From NCBI GenBank assembly GCA_035391225.1, contig DAOPKN010000038.1:1-21850 (forward strand): a stretch of DNA of 21,850 nt. The letters are read 5' to 3'. Shown piece after piece: positions 6,942 to 14,259 of the stretch. The DNA comes from DAOPKN01 sp035391225 (lineage in GTDB: Bacteria > Thermotogota > Thermotogae > MWEM01). The position numbers were made by a program, and so were the translations under genes. The notes beneath the pieces were generated by a model. That model made no database searches. It had not been told where the DNA came from and was given only the letters and a program-made list of their open reading frames with translations. Each line of letters begins with the position of its first letter. Within the stretch, counting starts at the first letter, position 1.

Positions 6942-8384
6942 TTATTCGGTATCGTCTTCGATGAAAATTTCCACGTCATCATCCGGGAACAGGCTGAGCA
7001 CCTTCTTGTACTGCTCGTGGAACTCGCTGGGCACATCGGAAATCCCCTGCACCTTCCTTCGGCCGGAAACCGCCTCCACCCCGGGTGCCGGTAGATATTC
7101 CTCCACTTGCACACCCGCTTGCAGCGCCGTAGAAAGCAAGTATTCCCGGTTCTCGGCCAGCAGCAAACGGGCGTACTTGTTTTCCCCCGGAACCGTGGAA
7201 AGGCATTTCAACGCCACGTACAGGGCAAAGCGCTGCTGCTGCAACATGGCCAGCAGCGGTTCCAAATTACCAGGCTCCTTCTCCGCGACTGGGGCAGGCA
7301 CAACCCTTTCCTCGCTTTTGGGAAGCGGATTTTCCGGTTTGGGTGGCGCGGAAACTCCCGGCGCGTGTTGCTGCATGAAGTACAACATTTCCACGATCAG
7401 CAGGCTTTTCTTGTTGCTGGCGTAGCGCAACACGTTCGCGAGTTCCGCGAGGCGATGTGCCAAGACCACGTTTTGCGCGAAAGCCTGCGTGCCAGCCATC
7501 CGTTGCACCAAGCAATCCAGGCCCTGCGACAGGAAGTTCTCGAAGCTCTTGCCCTCGGAATGCAACCGTTCCACCAACCGAACCACCGTCTGGCTGTCTC
7601 CGCCGAGTGCCGCATCCAGGAACTCTTCCACGACCTGCACTTCGATACCACCGGTCAATGCGTTCAATTGCTCCAATCCCACGGACTCGCCTTCGCCCTG
7701 GGAAACCTGGTAGGCCTGCTCCAGGAGCACCAACGCATCGCGCATGCCCCCGCGGGCGTAGCGGGCGATAAAACCCAGCGCGGGTGGGGAGATGGCAAAT
7801 CCTTCTTGTTGTGCGACGCCTTGCAAGAAGGAACGGATATCACTTTCCGAAAGGCTGCGGAAGGGAATGATTTGGCAGCGCGACAAGATGGTTTCCGGGA
7901 TCTTTTCGGGATTCGTGGTGGCCAGCACGAACACCACGTGGGGCGGTGGTTCCTCCAAGGTCTTGAGAATGGCGTTGAAAGCTTCCGTGGTCAACATGTG
8001 CACTTCGTCGATGATGTACACCTTGTATTTTCCCTGCGAGGGGCGGTAGGAAACTTTCTCGCGGATGGCGCGAAAATCGTCGATTCCCCGGTTGGAGGCT
8101 GCATCCATCTCCACCACGTCCAAGTGCGCACTGGCATCAATGGCCAGGCACTGCTCGCAAGCGTTACACGGCTCGCTCCCCTTGGGGTCGAGGCAGTTCA
8201 ACCTTTTTGCCAGGATCCGCGCAACGGTGGTTTTGCCGGTACCCCTGGGGCCGGAAAAGATGTACGCGTGCGCCACCTGGTCGCGGGAAATCACCGCTTG
8301 AAAGAGTTCTTTCACGGGGTGTTGGCCCGCCACTTGCGAAAAGGTCCTCGGGCGATACTTGCGATACAGCGTTTGGAATGCCAT
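6942..8384 (-). CDS. dnaX: DNA polymerase III clamp-loader subunit (gamma/tau)
   Basis: This 480-residue AAA+ ATPase assembles in the clamp loader that places the sliding clamp on primed DNA. It starts with the typical YRKYRPRTF. Walker A GPRGTGKT is at 45-52, the four zinc cysteines are Cys64, Cys73, Cys76 and Cys79, the DEVH Walker B is at 126-129, and the sensor SRC is at 168-170. Length lies between E. coli gamma and tau. I see no A-rich slippery site of the E. coli or Thermus kind, so a single product is likely. The C-terminal part after about residue 340 has a Pro/Glu-rich linker and a short unique domain. The ATG has GGGAG upstream. The gene follows upp by 41 bases and precedes ybaB. 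Confidence 0.95.
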   Translation of the reverse strand: MAFQTLYRKYRPRTFSQVAGQHPVKELFQAVISRDQVAHAYIFSGPRGTGKTTVARILAKRLNCLDPKGSEPCNACEQCLAIDASAHLDVVEMDAASNRGIDDFRAIREKVSYRPSQGKYKVYIIDEVHMLTTEAFNAILKTLEEPPPHVVFVLATTNPEKIPETILSRCQIIPFRSLSESDIRSFLQGVAQQEGFAISPPALGFIARYARGGMRDALVLLEQAYQVSQGEGESVGLEQLNALTGGIEVQVVEEFLDAALGGDSQTVVRLVERLHSEGKSFENFLSQGLDCLVQRMAGTQAFAQNVVLAHRLAELANVLRYASNKKSLLIVEMLYFMQQHAPGVSAPPKPENPLPKSEERVVPAPVAEKEPGNLEPLLAMLQQQRFALYVALKCLSTVPGENKYARLLLAENREYLLSTALQAGVQVEEYLPAPGVEAVSGRRKVQGISDVPSEFHEQYKKVLSLFPDDDVEIFIEDDTE

Positions 8385-8425
8385 TTTTCGTTCACTCCCT
8401 GTTGTGGTGCCTGGTGGAAAAAGGG

Positions 8426-9073
8426 TTACCTTGTCCGGTACAGGCGGTCACCCGCATCTCCCAATCCAGGTACGATGTAGTCATTTTCGTTCAGGCATTC
8501 ATCCACCGCAGCGGTGTAAATCTTGATGCGCGGGAACTTCTCCAGGAGGGATTGAATGCCTTCCGGCGCGGAAAGCAGGGAAAGGAAGTAGATGTTGGAT
8601 TCCTCTGCCCCTTCCTGGATCAGGATTTCAATGCCTCGCGCGGCGGAATTTCCCGTTGCCAGCATGGGATCCAGCACGAACACGTCCTTGTTCAGCAGGT
8701 CCGGCATCTTTGCGTAGTATTCCACCGGGCGATGCGTTTCGGGGTCACGGTACAACCCGATGTACCCCACCGACGCGTTCGGCAAGAGCGTCAACACGCC
8801 GTCGAACATTCCCAGCCCTGCTCGCAGGATGGGAACGATCACCACGTCCTTGTCGTTGATGGTTCCGCCCTTTGTTTCGCGGATGGGGGTTTGAATCATC
8901 GTTTCCTTCACCGAAAGGTTACTCGTCGCCTCGTATGCCAGCAGGAAAGTGAGCTCCCGGAGCAACTCCCGGAACTCCTTGGGCCCCGTGTTCTTGTCGC
9001 GCATAATGGTCAACTTGTGCAAAATCAGGGGATGGTCCACCCAGGTTAGCTGTTGCCACTTTCCGAATGCCAT
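8426..9073 (-). CDS. upp: Uracil phosphoribosyltransferase
   Basis: This 215-residue enzyme makes UMP from uracil and phosphoribosyl pyrophosphate in pyrimidine salvage. The PRPP-binding loop VLDPMLATGNS lies at about 133-143, with VPILRAGLGM at 80-89. The uracil-binding C-terminal GLGDAGDRLYRT is intact. Length is typical for bacterial Upp. The ATG at 9071-9073 is chosen because AGGAGGGAAAC stands directly before it; an upstream in-frame codon would add ten residues not found in the family. Its 5' end overlaps the 3' end of the FliJ-like gene by 28 bases, suggesting translational coupling. Confidence 0.95.
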   Translation of the reverse strand: MAFGKWQQLTWVDHPLILHKLTIMRDKNTGPKEFRELLRELTFLLAYEATSNLSVKETMIQTPIRETKGGTINDKDVVIVPILRAGLGMFDGVLTLLPNASVGYIGLYRDPETHRPVEYYAKMPDLLNKDVFVLDPMLATGNSAARGIEILIQEGAEESNIYFLSLLSAPEGIQSLLEKFPRIKIYTAAVDECLNENDYIVPGLGDAGDRLYRTR

Positions 9074-9534
9074 GTTTCCCTCCTGTTTTGAATGGGATTC
9101 CAAGAGATCCGGGAGGCAATTTCATCCATTTCGTACTGCTCCACCCTCTGGAATTCCACGGAAAATTGGTCAAACTGTTTCTCCTTGAGTTTTTCAAGGG
9201 ATTTCTTGTTCCGGTCCAACTGGCGGTATTCCTCGCGAGCGCGGTCCAGTTCGCGGTTCACCTTTTCCAGCTCCTTGTACAACTGGGCAAGTTCCTCGAA
9301 TTCCGCATCCAAAAAATGCATCCAAACCATCACGTCGTTGGGCAGCAACTTCCCCTTGCCCAGCTGCTCGGCGAACGTGCTTTGCTGCTGCCGGATGGAG
9401 AGCTGCTGGTTCTGGATGCGAAATTCCACCCCCGCGCGCACACCCAGCAAGCGGGAAATCTCCAAGCGGGCTTGCTCCACCCTCTTGATGAACACATCCA
9501 AGATGCGTTGTAACCGGAACTGGAAACGTTTCAC
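9046..9534 (-). CDS. FliJ-like coiled-coil protein
   Basis: This 162-residue, highly charged, almost wholly helical protein resembles FliJ, the soluble stalk-like partner of the flagellar export ATPase. The start KRFQFRLQRILDVF fits the FliJ N-terminal pattern, a long heptad-rich Glu/Lys/Gln region follows, and the segment KKSLEKLKEKQFDQF with a following EMDEIA fits its C-terminal part. No catalytic motif is seen, as expected. The GTG at 9532-9534 is chosen because AGGAG lies eight bases upstream; it overlaps the engB stop codon as GTGA. No other flagellar gene is present in the window, so the name rests on weak coiled-coil similarity alone and could be wrong. Confidence 0.55.
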   Translation of the reverse strand: MKRFQFRLQRILDVFIKRVEQARLEISRLLGVRAGVEFRIQNQQLSIRQQQSTFAEQLGKGKLLPNDVMVWMHFLDAEFEELAQLYKELEKVNRELDRAREEYRQLDRNKKSLEKLKEKQFDQFSVEFQRVEQYEMDEIASRISWNPIQNRRETWHSESGNS

Positions 9535-10118
9535 CCCAACATCTCCTGCACGAAGTTGCAAAGGGGGTCAATTCCGATGCGTTTCAGGGAAGAGAACGGA
9601 AAAACGGGAATCTGCATTTTCATCTCCTCCAATACCTGCTGCGTTTGCTCCAGCGAACGTTTCTTTTCCATCCCGTTCAGCTTATCGGACTTGGTGAGCA
9701 CGACCGCCTTGGAAAAGGGGTAGGGCAATATCCACTCCCAGAAAAAGCGGTCGCTTTTCACGAAGGGATGGCGTGCATCCATGAGGCAAAAGAGCATGTA
9801 CAACGCGGTGGTTTTCTCGAAGTAAGCACTCATCACCTTTTGCCAACGCTCTTTTTCCGCGGGGGGAACCTTCGCGAAACCGTAGCCGGGCAAATCCACG
9901 AAGTAGAAAAGCTTGTTCACCAAGAAATAGTTCACCGAACGTGTTTTCCCCGGCCGGGAACTCACCAGTGCCATCCTTCGGTTCAGCAAAACATTCAGCA
10001 ACGTGGACTTCCCCACGTTGGAACGTCCCACGAAGGCGAACTGGGGAATGGAATCCAACAGGATATCCGACGCGCGGTACACCGTCTTCACCAGTTCCAC
10101 GGACTTGATTCTCAGCAT
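9531..10118 (-). CDS. engB: Ribosome biogenesis GTP-binding protein EngB (YsxC/YihA)
   Basis: This 195-residue protein is a small TrmE-Era-EngA-type GTPase needed for assembly of the large ribosomal subunit. G1 is GRSNVGKS (31-38), a Thr/Ser-rich switch I region lies near RPGKTRSVNYF (55-65), G3 is DLPGYG (75-80), and G4 is TKSD (142-145). A Ser-Ser-Leu-Lys near residue 177 stands in for G5. Length is typical. The ATG overlaps the lon stop codon by seven bases, so the two are probably translationally coupled. The following FliJ-like gene also overlaps by four bases. Confidence 0.95.
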   Translation of the reverse strand: MLRIKSVELVKTVYRASDILLDSIPQFAFVGRSNVGKSTLLNVLLNRRMALVSSRPGKTRSVNYFLVNKLFYFVDLPGYGFAKVPPAEKERWQKVMSAYFEKTTALYMLFCLMDARHPFVKSDRFFWEWILPYPFSKAVVLTKSDKLNGMEKKRSLEQTQQVLEEMKMQIPVFPFSSLKRIGIDPLCNFVQEMLG

Positions 10119-12472
10119 TTGCTGCCCACCAGGGCGATTTTCAGCACCTGGTCCATGTTTTCCACGAAGTGAAACGTCATTTTCTTCTGCACCTCTTCGG
10201 GGATTTTCTGCACGTCTTTCTTGTTCTCCAGCGGCAACAGCACCTCGTGGATTCCCACGCGGTACGCCGCCAGCGTTTTCTCGCGCACCCCGCCGATGGC
10301 CAACACTTTTCCCCGCAGGGTGAGCTCACCGGTCATGGCGATGTCGTTTCGCACGGGCAGACCCTCGATGGCGGAAACCAAAGACGTGGCCATGGTGATC
10401 CCGGCCGAAGGGCCGTCCTTGGGCACCGCGCCCTCCGGAACGTGCAAGTGCAGGTCGTGGTGGTCAAAGAAACCCTGGTCCATCTGCCCACACTTGTGGC
10501 GCGCGATGGACAGCGCGATCTTCGCCGATTCCTTCATCACTTCTCCCAGCTGCCCCGTGAGCAGCAGATTGCCTTTCCCGGGAAGGAACAGCGACTCGAT
10601 CTGCAGCACCGTGCCTCCCACCGCGGTCCATGCCAAACCCATGGCAATCCCCACTTCGGGCGTTTCCAGTTTCTCCTCTCCCAGGAACCGGGCGGGCCCC
10701 AGCAGATCGGTGACCTGCCTTTTCCCAAGGCTCATGGTCTTGTTCCCGGACTCCAGCAGTTTCAGGGCTGCCTTGCGAACGATACTCGCGATCTCCCTCT
10801 GGAGGTTGCGCACTCCGGCTTCCCTTGTATACCCGTGGATGATCTCCTGAATGGCAGGGGTGGAAAACTTCAGCGCCTTTTTCATTTTGTGTTCGTCGAG
10901 GATGGTGGGAATCAGGTGTTCCCGGGCGATATGCAGCTTATCCACATCCGTGTACCCGGGGATTTCGATCACTTCCATGCGATCCCGCAGCGCGGGCGGG
11001 ATGGTATGCAACACGTTCGCCGTGGTCACGAAGATCACCTTGGAGAGGTCGAACGGCACTTCCAAAAAATGGTCCACGAAGCTATTGTTTTGCTGCGGGT
11101 CCAACACTTCCAGCAACGCGGCCGCAGGATCTCCCTGGAAGCTAATCCCCAGTTTGTCGATTTCATCAAGCAAGATCAAGGGATTTCGCACCCCTGCATT
11201 CTTCACAAGCTGCATGATGCGGCCGGGCAAGGCACCCACGTAGGTGCGACGGTGCCCGCGGATCTCGGCTTCATCCCGCATCCCCCCCAGCGACATCCGC
11301 ACGAACTTGCGGTTCATGGAATTGGCCAGCGATTGGCCCAGCGAAGTTTTCCCCACTCCCGGAGGGCCCACAAGGCACAGGATGGGGGCCTTCAACCCCT
11401 GGGAGAACACGCGCGCAGCAAGGTATTCCAAGATGCGTTCCTTCACTTCCTCCAACCCGTAATGATCGCGGTCCAAGATCTTCCGGGCTTCCTTCACGTC
11501 GATCTTGTCCTCGCTTTCCACGTTCCAGGGCAGTTCCAGCAACCAGTCCAGGTAGGTACGGATCACCGTGGCTTCCGCGGAAAAGGCGGGGGATTTCTCC
11601 AGGCGATCCACCTCGTGCGTGGCTTTTTCCTTCACGTTGTCGGGAAAATCTCCCTGCGCGATCCGTTCGCGGTATTCCACGATTTCCGCGTCTCCGCTCC
11701 CCTCCAGCTCCTCCTTGATGGTCTTCATCTTTTCGCGGAGGTAATACTCCTTCTGGCTCTGTTCCAACTTGGAGCGCACCTTTTTTTCGAGGTCTTCCTC
11801 CATTTTCATCAGTTCCAGCTCCCGCGCCAGGATCTTGATCAACTGCTCCATGCGTTCGCGCGGATGCACGGTTTCCAGTAATACCTGCTTTTCTTCCAGG
11901 CCCAATGGCAGCACGGAAGACACGAAGTCGGCGAACTTGTCCGCGTCCGAAGTGTCTTCGAGGGCTTGCAACGCCTCGGGAGGCAGTTTCTTGGTCATGT
12001 GGAAATATTTCCGGGTATCTTCCTTCACCCTGCGAATGAACACTTCCAACGTCTTGGTGCGCTTGTAGCGGGGCACCATCACCTCGATCTCGGTGGAAAA
12101 GAACTCCTCGTTTTCGAGCGCATCCAAGCGCTGCGCACGCACCAACCCTTCCACCAGTACCTTGAAGGAGCCGTCGGGCAGTTTCATCAGCTGCATGATC
12201 TGCGCCACGACACCGACCTCGAAGAGATCTTCCGTAGCGGGGTTCTCCAACCCGGGGTTTTTCTGCGCCACCAGGAAGATCAACCGGTTCTTCTTCTCGA
12301 TAGACTCCTCCAGCGCGTTGAGGGACTTGTCTCGCCCCACGTAAAAGGGCATCACCGAACCCGGGTACACCAACATGTTGGTACGCATCGGGATCAGGGG
12401 CAAGTCACCTGGGATTTCGATGGATTCCTTGCCGTCCGAGGCAAATTCCTCCAGTTTCTGAAATTTGGACAT
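10112..12472 (-). CDS. lon: ATP-dependent protease Lon
   Basis: This 786-residue cytosolic AAA+ protease unfolds and degrades damaged and regulatory proteins. The N-terminal substrate-binding domain starts around LPLIPMRTNMLVYPG, a central coiled coil lies at about 210-260, Walker A GPPGVGKT is at 369-376, and Walker B ILLDEID ends near 439. The protease domain carries the Ser-Lys dyad: Ser689 in PKDGPSAG and Lys732 in GGVREK. Their 43-residue separation equals that of E. coli Lon. The ATG at 12470-12472 is chosen because GGAGG lies six bases upstream; an in-frame TTG two codons earlier falls inside that site. The gene is 27 bases after the P-loop gene and overlaps engB. Confidence 0.97.
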   Translation of the reverse strand: MSKFQKLEEFASDGKESIEIPGDLPLIPMRTNMLVYPGSVMPFYVGRDKSLNALEESIEKKNRLIFLVAQKNPGLENPATEDLFEVGVVAQIMQLMKLPDGSFKVLVEGLVRAQRLDALENEEFFSTEIEVMVPRYKRTKTLEVFIRRVKEDTRKYFHMTKKLPPEALQALEDTSDADKFADFVSSVLPLGLEEKQVLLETVHPRERMEQLIKILARELELMKMEEDLEKKVRSKLEQSQKEYYLREKMKTIKEELEGSGDAEIVEYRERIAQGDFPDNVKEKATHEVDRLEKSPAFSAEATVIRTYLDWLLELPWNVESEDKIDVKEARKILDRDHYGLEEVKERILEYLAARVFSQGLKAPILCLVGPPGVGKTSLGQSLANSMNRKFVRMSLGGMRDEAEIRGHRRTYVGALPGRIMQLVKNAGVRNPLILLDEIDKLGISFQGDPAAALLEVLDPQQNNSFVDHFLEVPFDLSKVIFVTTANVLHTIPPALRDRMEVIEIPGYTDVDKLHIAREHLIPTILDEHKMKKALKFSTPAIQEIIHGYTREAGVRNLQREIASIVRKAALKLLESGNKTMSLGKRQVTDLLGPARFLGEEKLETPEVGIAMGLAWTAVGGTVLQIESLFLPGKGNLLLTGQLGEVMKESAKIALSIARHKCGQMDQGFFDHHDLHLHVPEGAVPKDGPSAGITMATSLVSAIEGLPVRNDIAMTGELTLRGKVLAIGGVREKTLAAYRVGIHEVLLPLENKKDVQKIPEEVQKKMTFHFVENMDQVLKIALVGSKC

Positions 12473-12499
12473 GTTCAACCTCCGTTAATGTATCAGTTC

Positions 12500-12979
12500 T
12501 CAGGGAAATAGTCCCAGTTGGCATCCTTTCACCTTCACCTGCAACAGGTTGAGCAAGGAGCCCATCTTGCGGGGGGGCAATCCCATTCGTTGGGCAAGCT
12601 GCAACGCTTGGGGGCAGCTTACGGAACCGTACGCCACCAGGTCCGCTTCTTCGCGCAGTGGGGAAGCCTCCGGTTTGTCTTCACCTTCCGGATCGCTACA
12701 GAAAAGCAACACCTTGGGTGCAACCTGGGAAGCCAGGCGTCCACTTTCCAAGATCACCACACGCGTTCCCGGGGGGATCCGAGCTTGCACGTCCTGCAGC
12801 GAAACATCCAGGGGAAGAAGCAAAGCTGCTTTGCCGGGGTTTTCCACTCCCCCTCCCACCTTGACGAAAAAAGCCCCGGTCAGGTTTTTCCGCAAGAACT
12901 CTCCCACCGTGCTCTTCCCCACGTTGCGATGCGACCCCGCAACCACGATCCAAAGGATGTGCCCGTGCACTGTCGCCAT
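12500..12979 (-). CDS. Small P-loop NTPase, MobB-like, with conserved CQLG C-terminus
   Basis: This 159-residue protein opens with hydrophobic strand ILWIVVAG and a P-loop, GSHRNVGKST (about 15-24). A further strand with VVILESG and a Glu-Glu-Ala-Asp near residue 111 look like later parts of the same nucleotide-binding fold. The overall plan resembles MobB-type P-loop proteins, but the similarity is limited and no molybdenum cofactor genes are near. The last 40 residues (SCPQALQLAQRMGLPP to the CQLGLF end) look like a separate small helix-turn-helix-like module that I recall, ending in Cys-Gln-Leu-Gly, in other anaerobe proteins. The ATG has GGAGGAG upstream, inside the end of murA, three bases after its stop. 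Substrate and role are not known. Confidence 0.8.
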   Translation of the reverse strand: MATVHGHILWIVVAGSHRNVGKSTVGEFLRKNLTGAFFVKVGGGVENPGKAALLLPLDVSLQDVQARIPPGTRVVILESGRLASQVAPKVLLFCSDPEGEDKPEASPLREEADLVAYGSVSCPQALQLAQRMGLPPRKMGSLLNLLQVKVKGCQLGLFP

Positions 12980-12982
12980 TCC

Positions 12983-14245
12983 CTACTCCTCCGTGGAGAG
13001 GTGCACCTGCGCACCCAGTGCGGCAAGCTTCTGCTCCAGTTTCTCGTATCCCCGGAAAATCGGGTCCACCTGTTGGATGCAGGTTTCCCCTCTGGCACAT
13101 AGTCCGGCTACCAGCAGCGCGGCAGCGCAACGAATATCGCTGGCGTACACGGGTGCACCTTCGAGCTTTTCCACGCCTTCCACCACCAGGGTGTCGTGCT
13201 GCACCCGAATCTTGGCTCCCATGCGCTGCAGTTCCCCCACGTGCGAAAAACGACCCGGGAAAACCTGGTCGGAAATCACCGAAACCCCTTTTGCCAAGGA
13301 CGCCAGCACCGTTACCTGGGGCTGCAAGTCGGTGGGAAAGCCGGGGTACACGCGTGCACAAATATCTGCCGCGCGCAACTCTTTTGTGGGTCGCACCAGA
13401 AGGTCCGAGCCCTCTTTGCCCAGGTCACACCCCATTTGCGCGAGCGTGTCGAGAAGGGAACAGGAATGCGCAAAGGGAAAGGGAGACAGGCGCATCTCCC
13501 CGCCGGTGGCAATGGCCGCAACCAGGTACGTCCCCGCTTCCATGCGGTCGGGGATCACCGCGAAATGGGTACCATGCAGACGCTCCACGCCCTGTACCAC
13601 CAGGGTGGAGCTCCCCGTTCCGGAAACCCGGGCACCCATGCCTTGCAAGAAATCGCAGAGCGCTACGATTTCGGGCTCGGTTGCGGCGTTTCGCAGAACC
13701 ATTTGGGTTCCCGGCAACGCGGCGGCGGTTGCCAGAAGTTGCTCCGTGGCCCCCACCGAGGGGAAACGCAGGGAAATCTCCGCCTCGGAAACCTTGTGCT
13801 CCCTTTGGCAGCGCACCACACCGTGTTCCACGTGGGTTGCGAACCCCAGTTTTTGCAGCCCGTCCAGGTGCATGTCCACCGGCCTGGGTCCAATCGTGCA
13901 CCCACCCGGAAGGGGGACGTGCGCCACGTTGCGCACAGCGGACAACGGCCCGAGCACGTTGAACGACGCGCGCATCTTGCGCACCGCTTCGTACGGAACA
14001 CGGTCGTGTAGCGCGTTTTCCGAAAAAACCTGCACCACACCCTCTTCGAAGGACACCCTCTTCCCGAGTGCACGTAGAATCACCAACATCGAACGCACGT
14101 CCTCCAGGTCCGGAACGTTGGAAAGTTCCACGGTTTGCTCCGTGAGCACGCATGCCGCGAGTATGGGCAAGGCTGCGTTCTTGGAACCGCTCACGCGGAT
14201 GCTACCGTGCAGCGGAATGCCTCCGGAAACCTGCAGTTTGCGCAT
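12983..14245 (-). CDS. murA: UDP-N-acetylglucosamine 1-carboxyvinyltransferase MurA
   Basis: This 420-residue cytosolic enzyme transfers enolpyruvate from PEP to UDP-GlcNAc, the first committed step of peptidoglycan synthesis. Lys22-Asn23 lie in SGSKNAALP, and the catalytic Cys116 lies in PLPGGCTIGPRP, so the fosfomycin-sensitive cysteine form is predicted rather than the Cys-to-Asp form. Length matches E. coli MurA (419). The ATG at 14243-14245 is chosen because GGGGAGG stands six bases upstream; a start six codons earlier overlaps mutS2 and adds residues not seen in the family. It follows mutS2 by 14 bases. Confidence 0.96.
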   Translation of the reverse strand: MRKLQVSGGIPLHGSIRVSGSKNAALPILAACVLTEQTVELSNVPDLEDVRSMLVILRALGKRVSFEEGVVQVFSENALHDRVPYEAVRKMRASFNVLGPLSAVRNVAHVPLPGGCTIGPRPVDMHLDGLQKLGFATHVEHGVVRCQREHKVSEAEISLRFPSVGATEQLLATAAALPGTQMVLRNAATEPEIVALCDFLQGMGARVSGTGSSTLVVQGVERLHGTHFAVIPDRMEAGTYLVAAIATGGEMRLSPFPFAHSCSLLDTLAQMGCDLGKEGSDLLVRPTKELRAADICARVYPGFPTDLQPQVTVLASLAKGVSVISDQVFPGRFSHVGELQRMGAKIRVQHDTLVVEGVEKLEGAPVYASDIRCAAALLVAGLCARGETCIQQVDPIFRGYEKLEQKLAALGAQVHLSTEE

Positions 14246-14259
14246 TTTCGCCTCCCCTC

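Noticed and set aside
10938..10946. A perfect DnaA-box-like TTATCCACA
   Set aside because: It is single, lies inside the lon coding sequence (Val-Asp-Lys-Leu region), and no cluster, AT-rich unwinding element, dnaA or dnaN is nearby, so it is not evidence of an origin.
10169..11881. A 570-codon plus-strand open frame opposite lon
   Set aside because: It runs antisense to a fully recognisable Lon and has low-complexity His/Gln/Phe-rich content with no family resemblance; the codon bias of lon on the other strand explains it.
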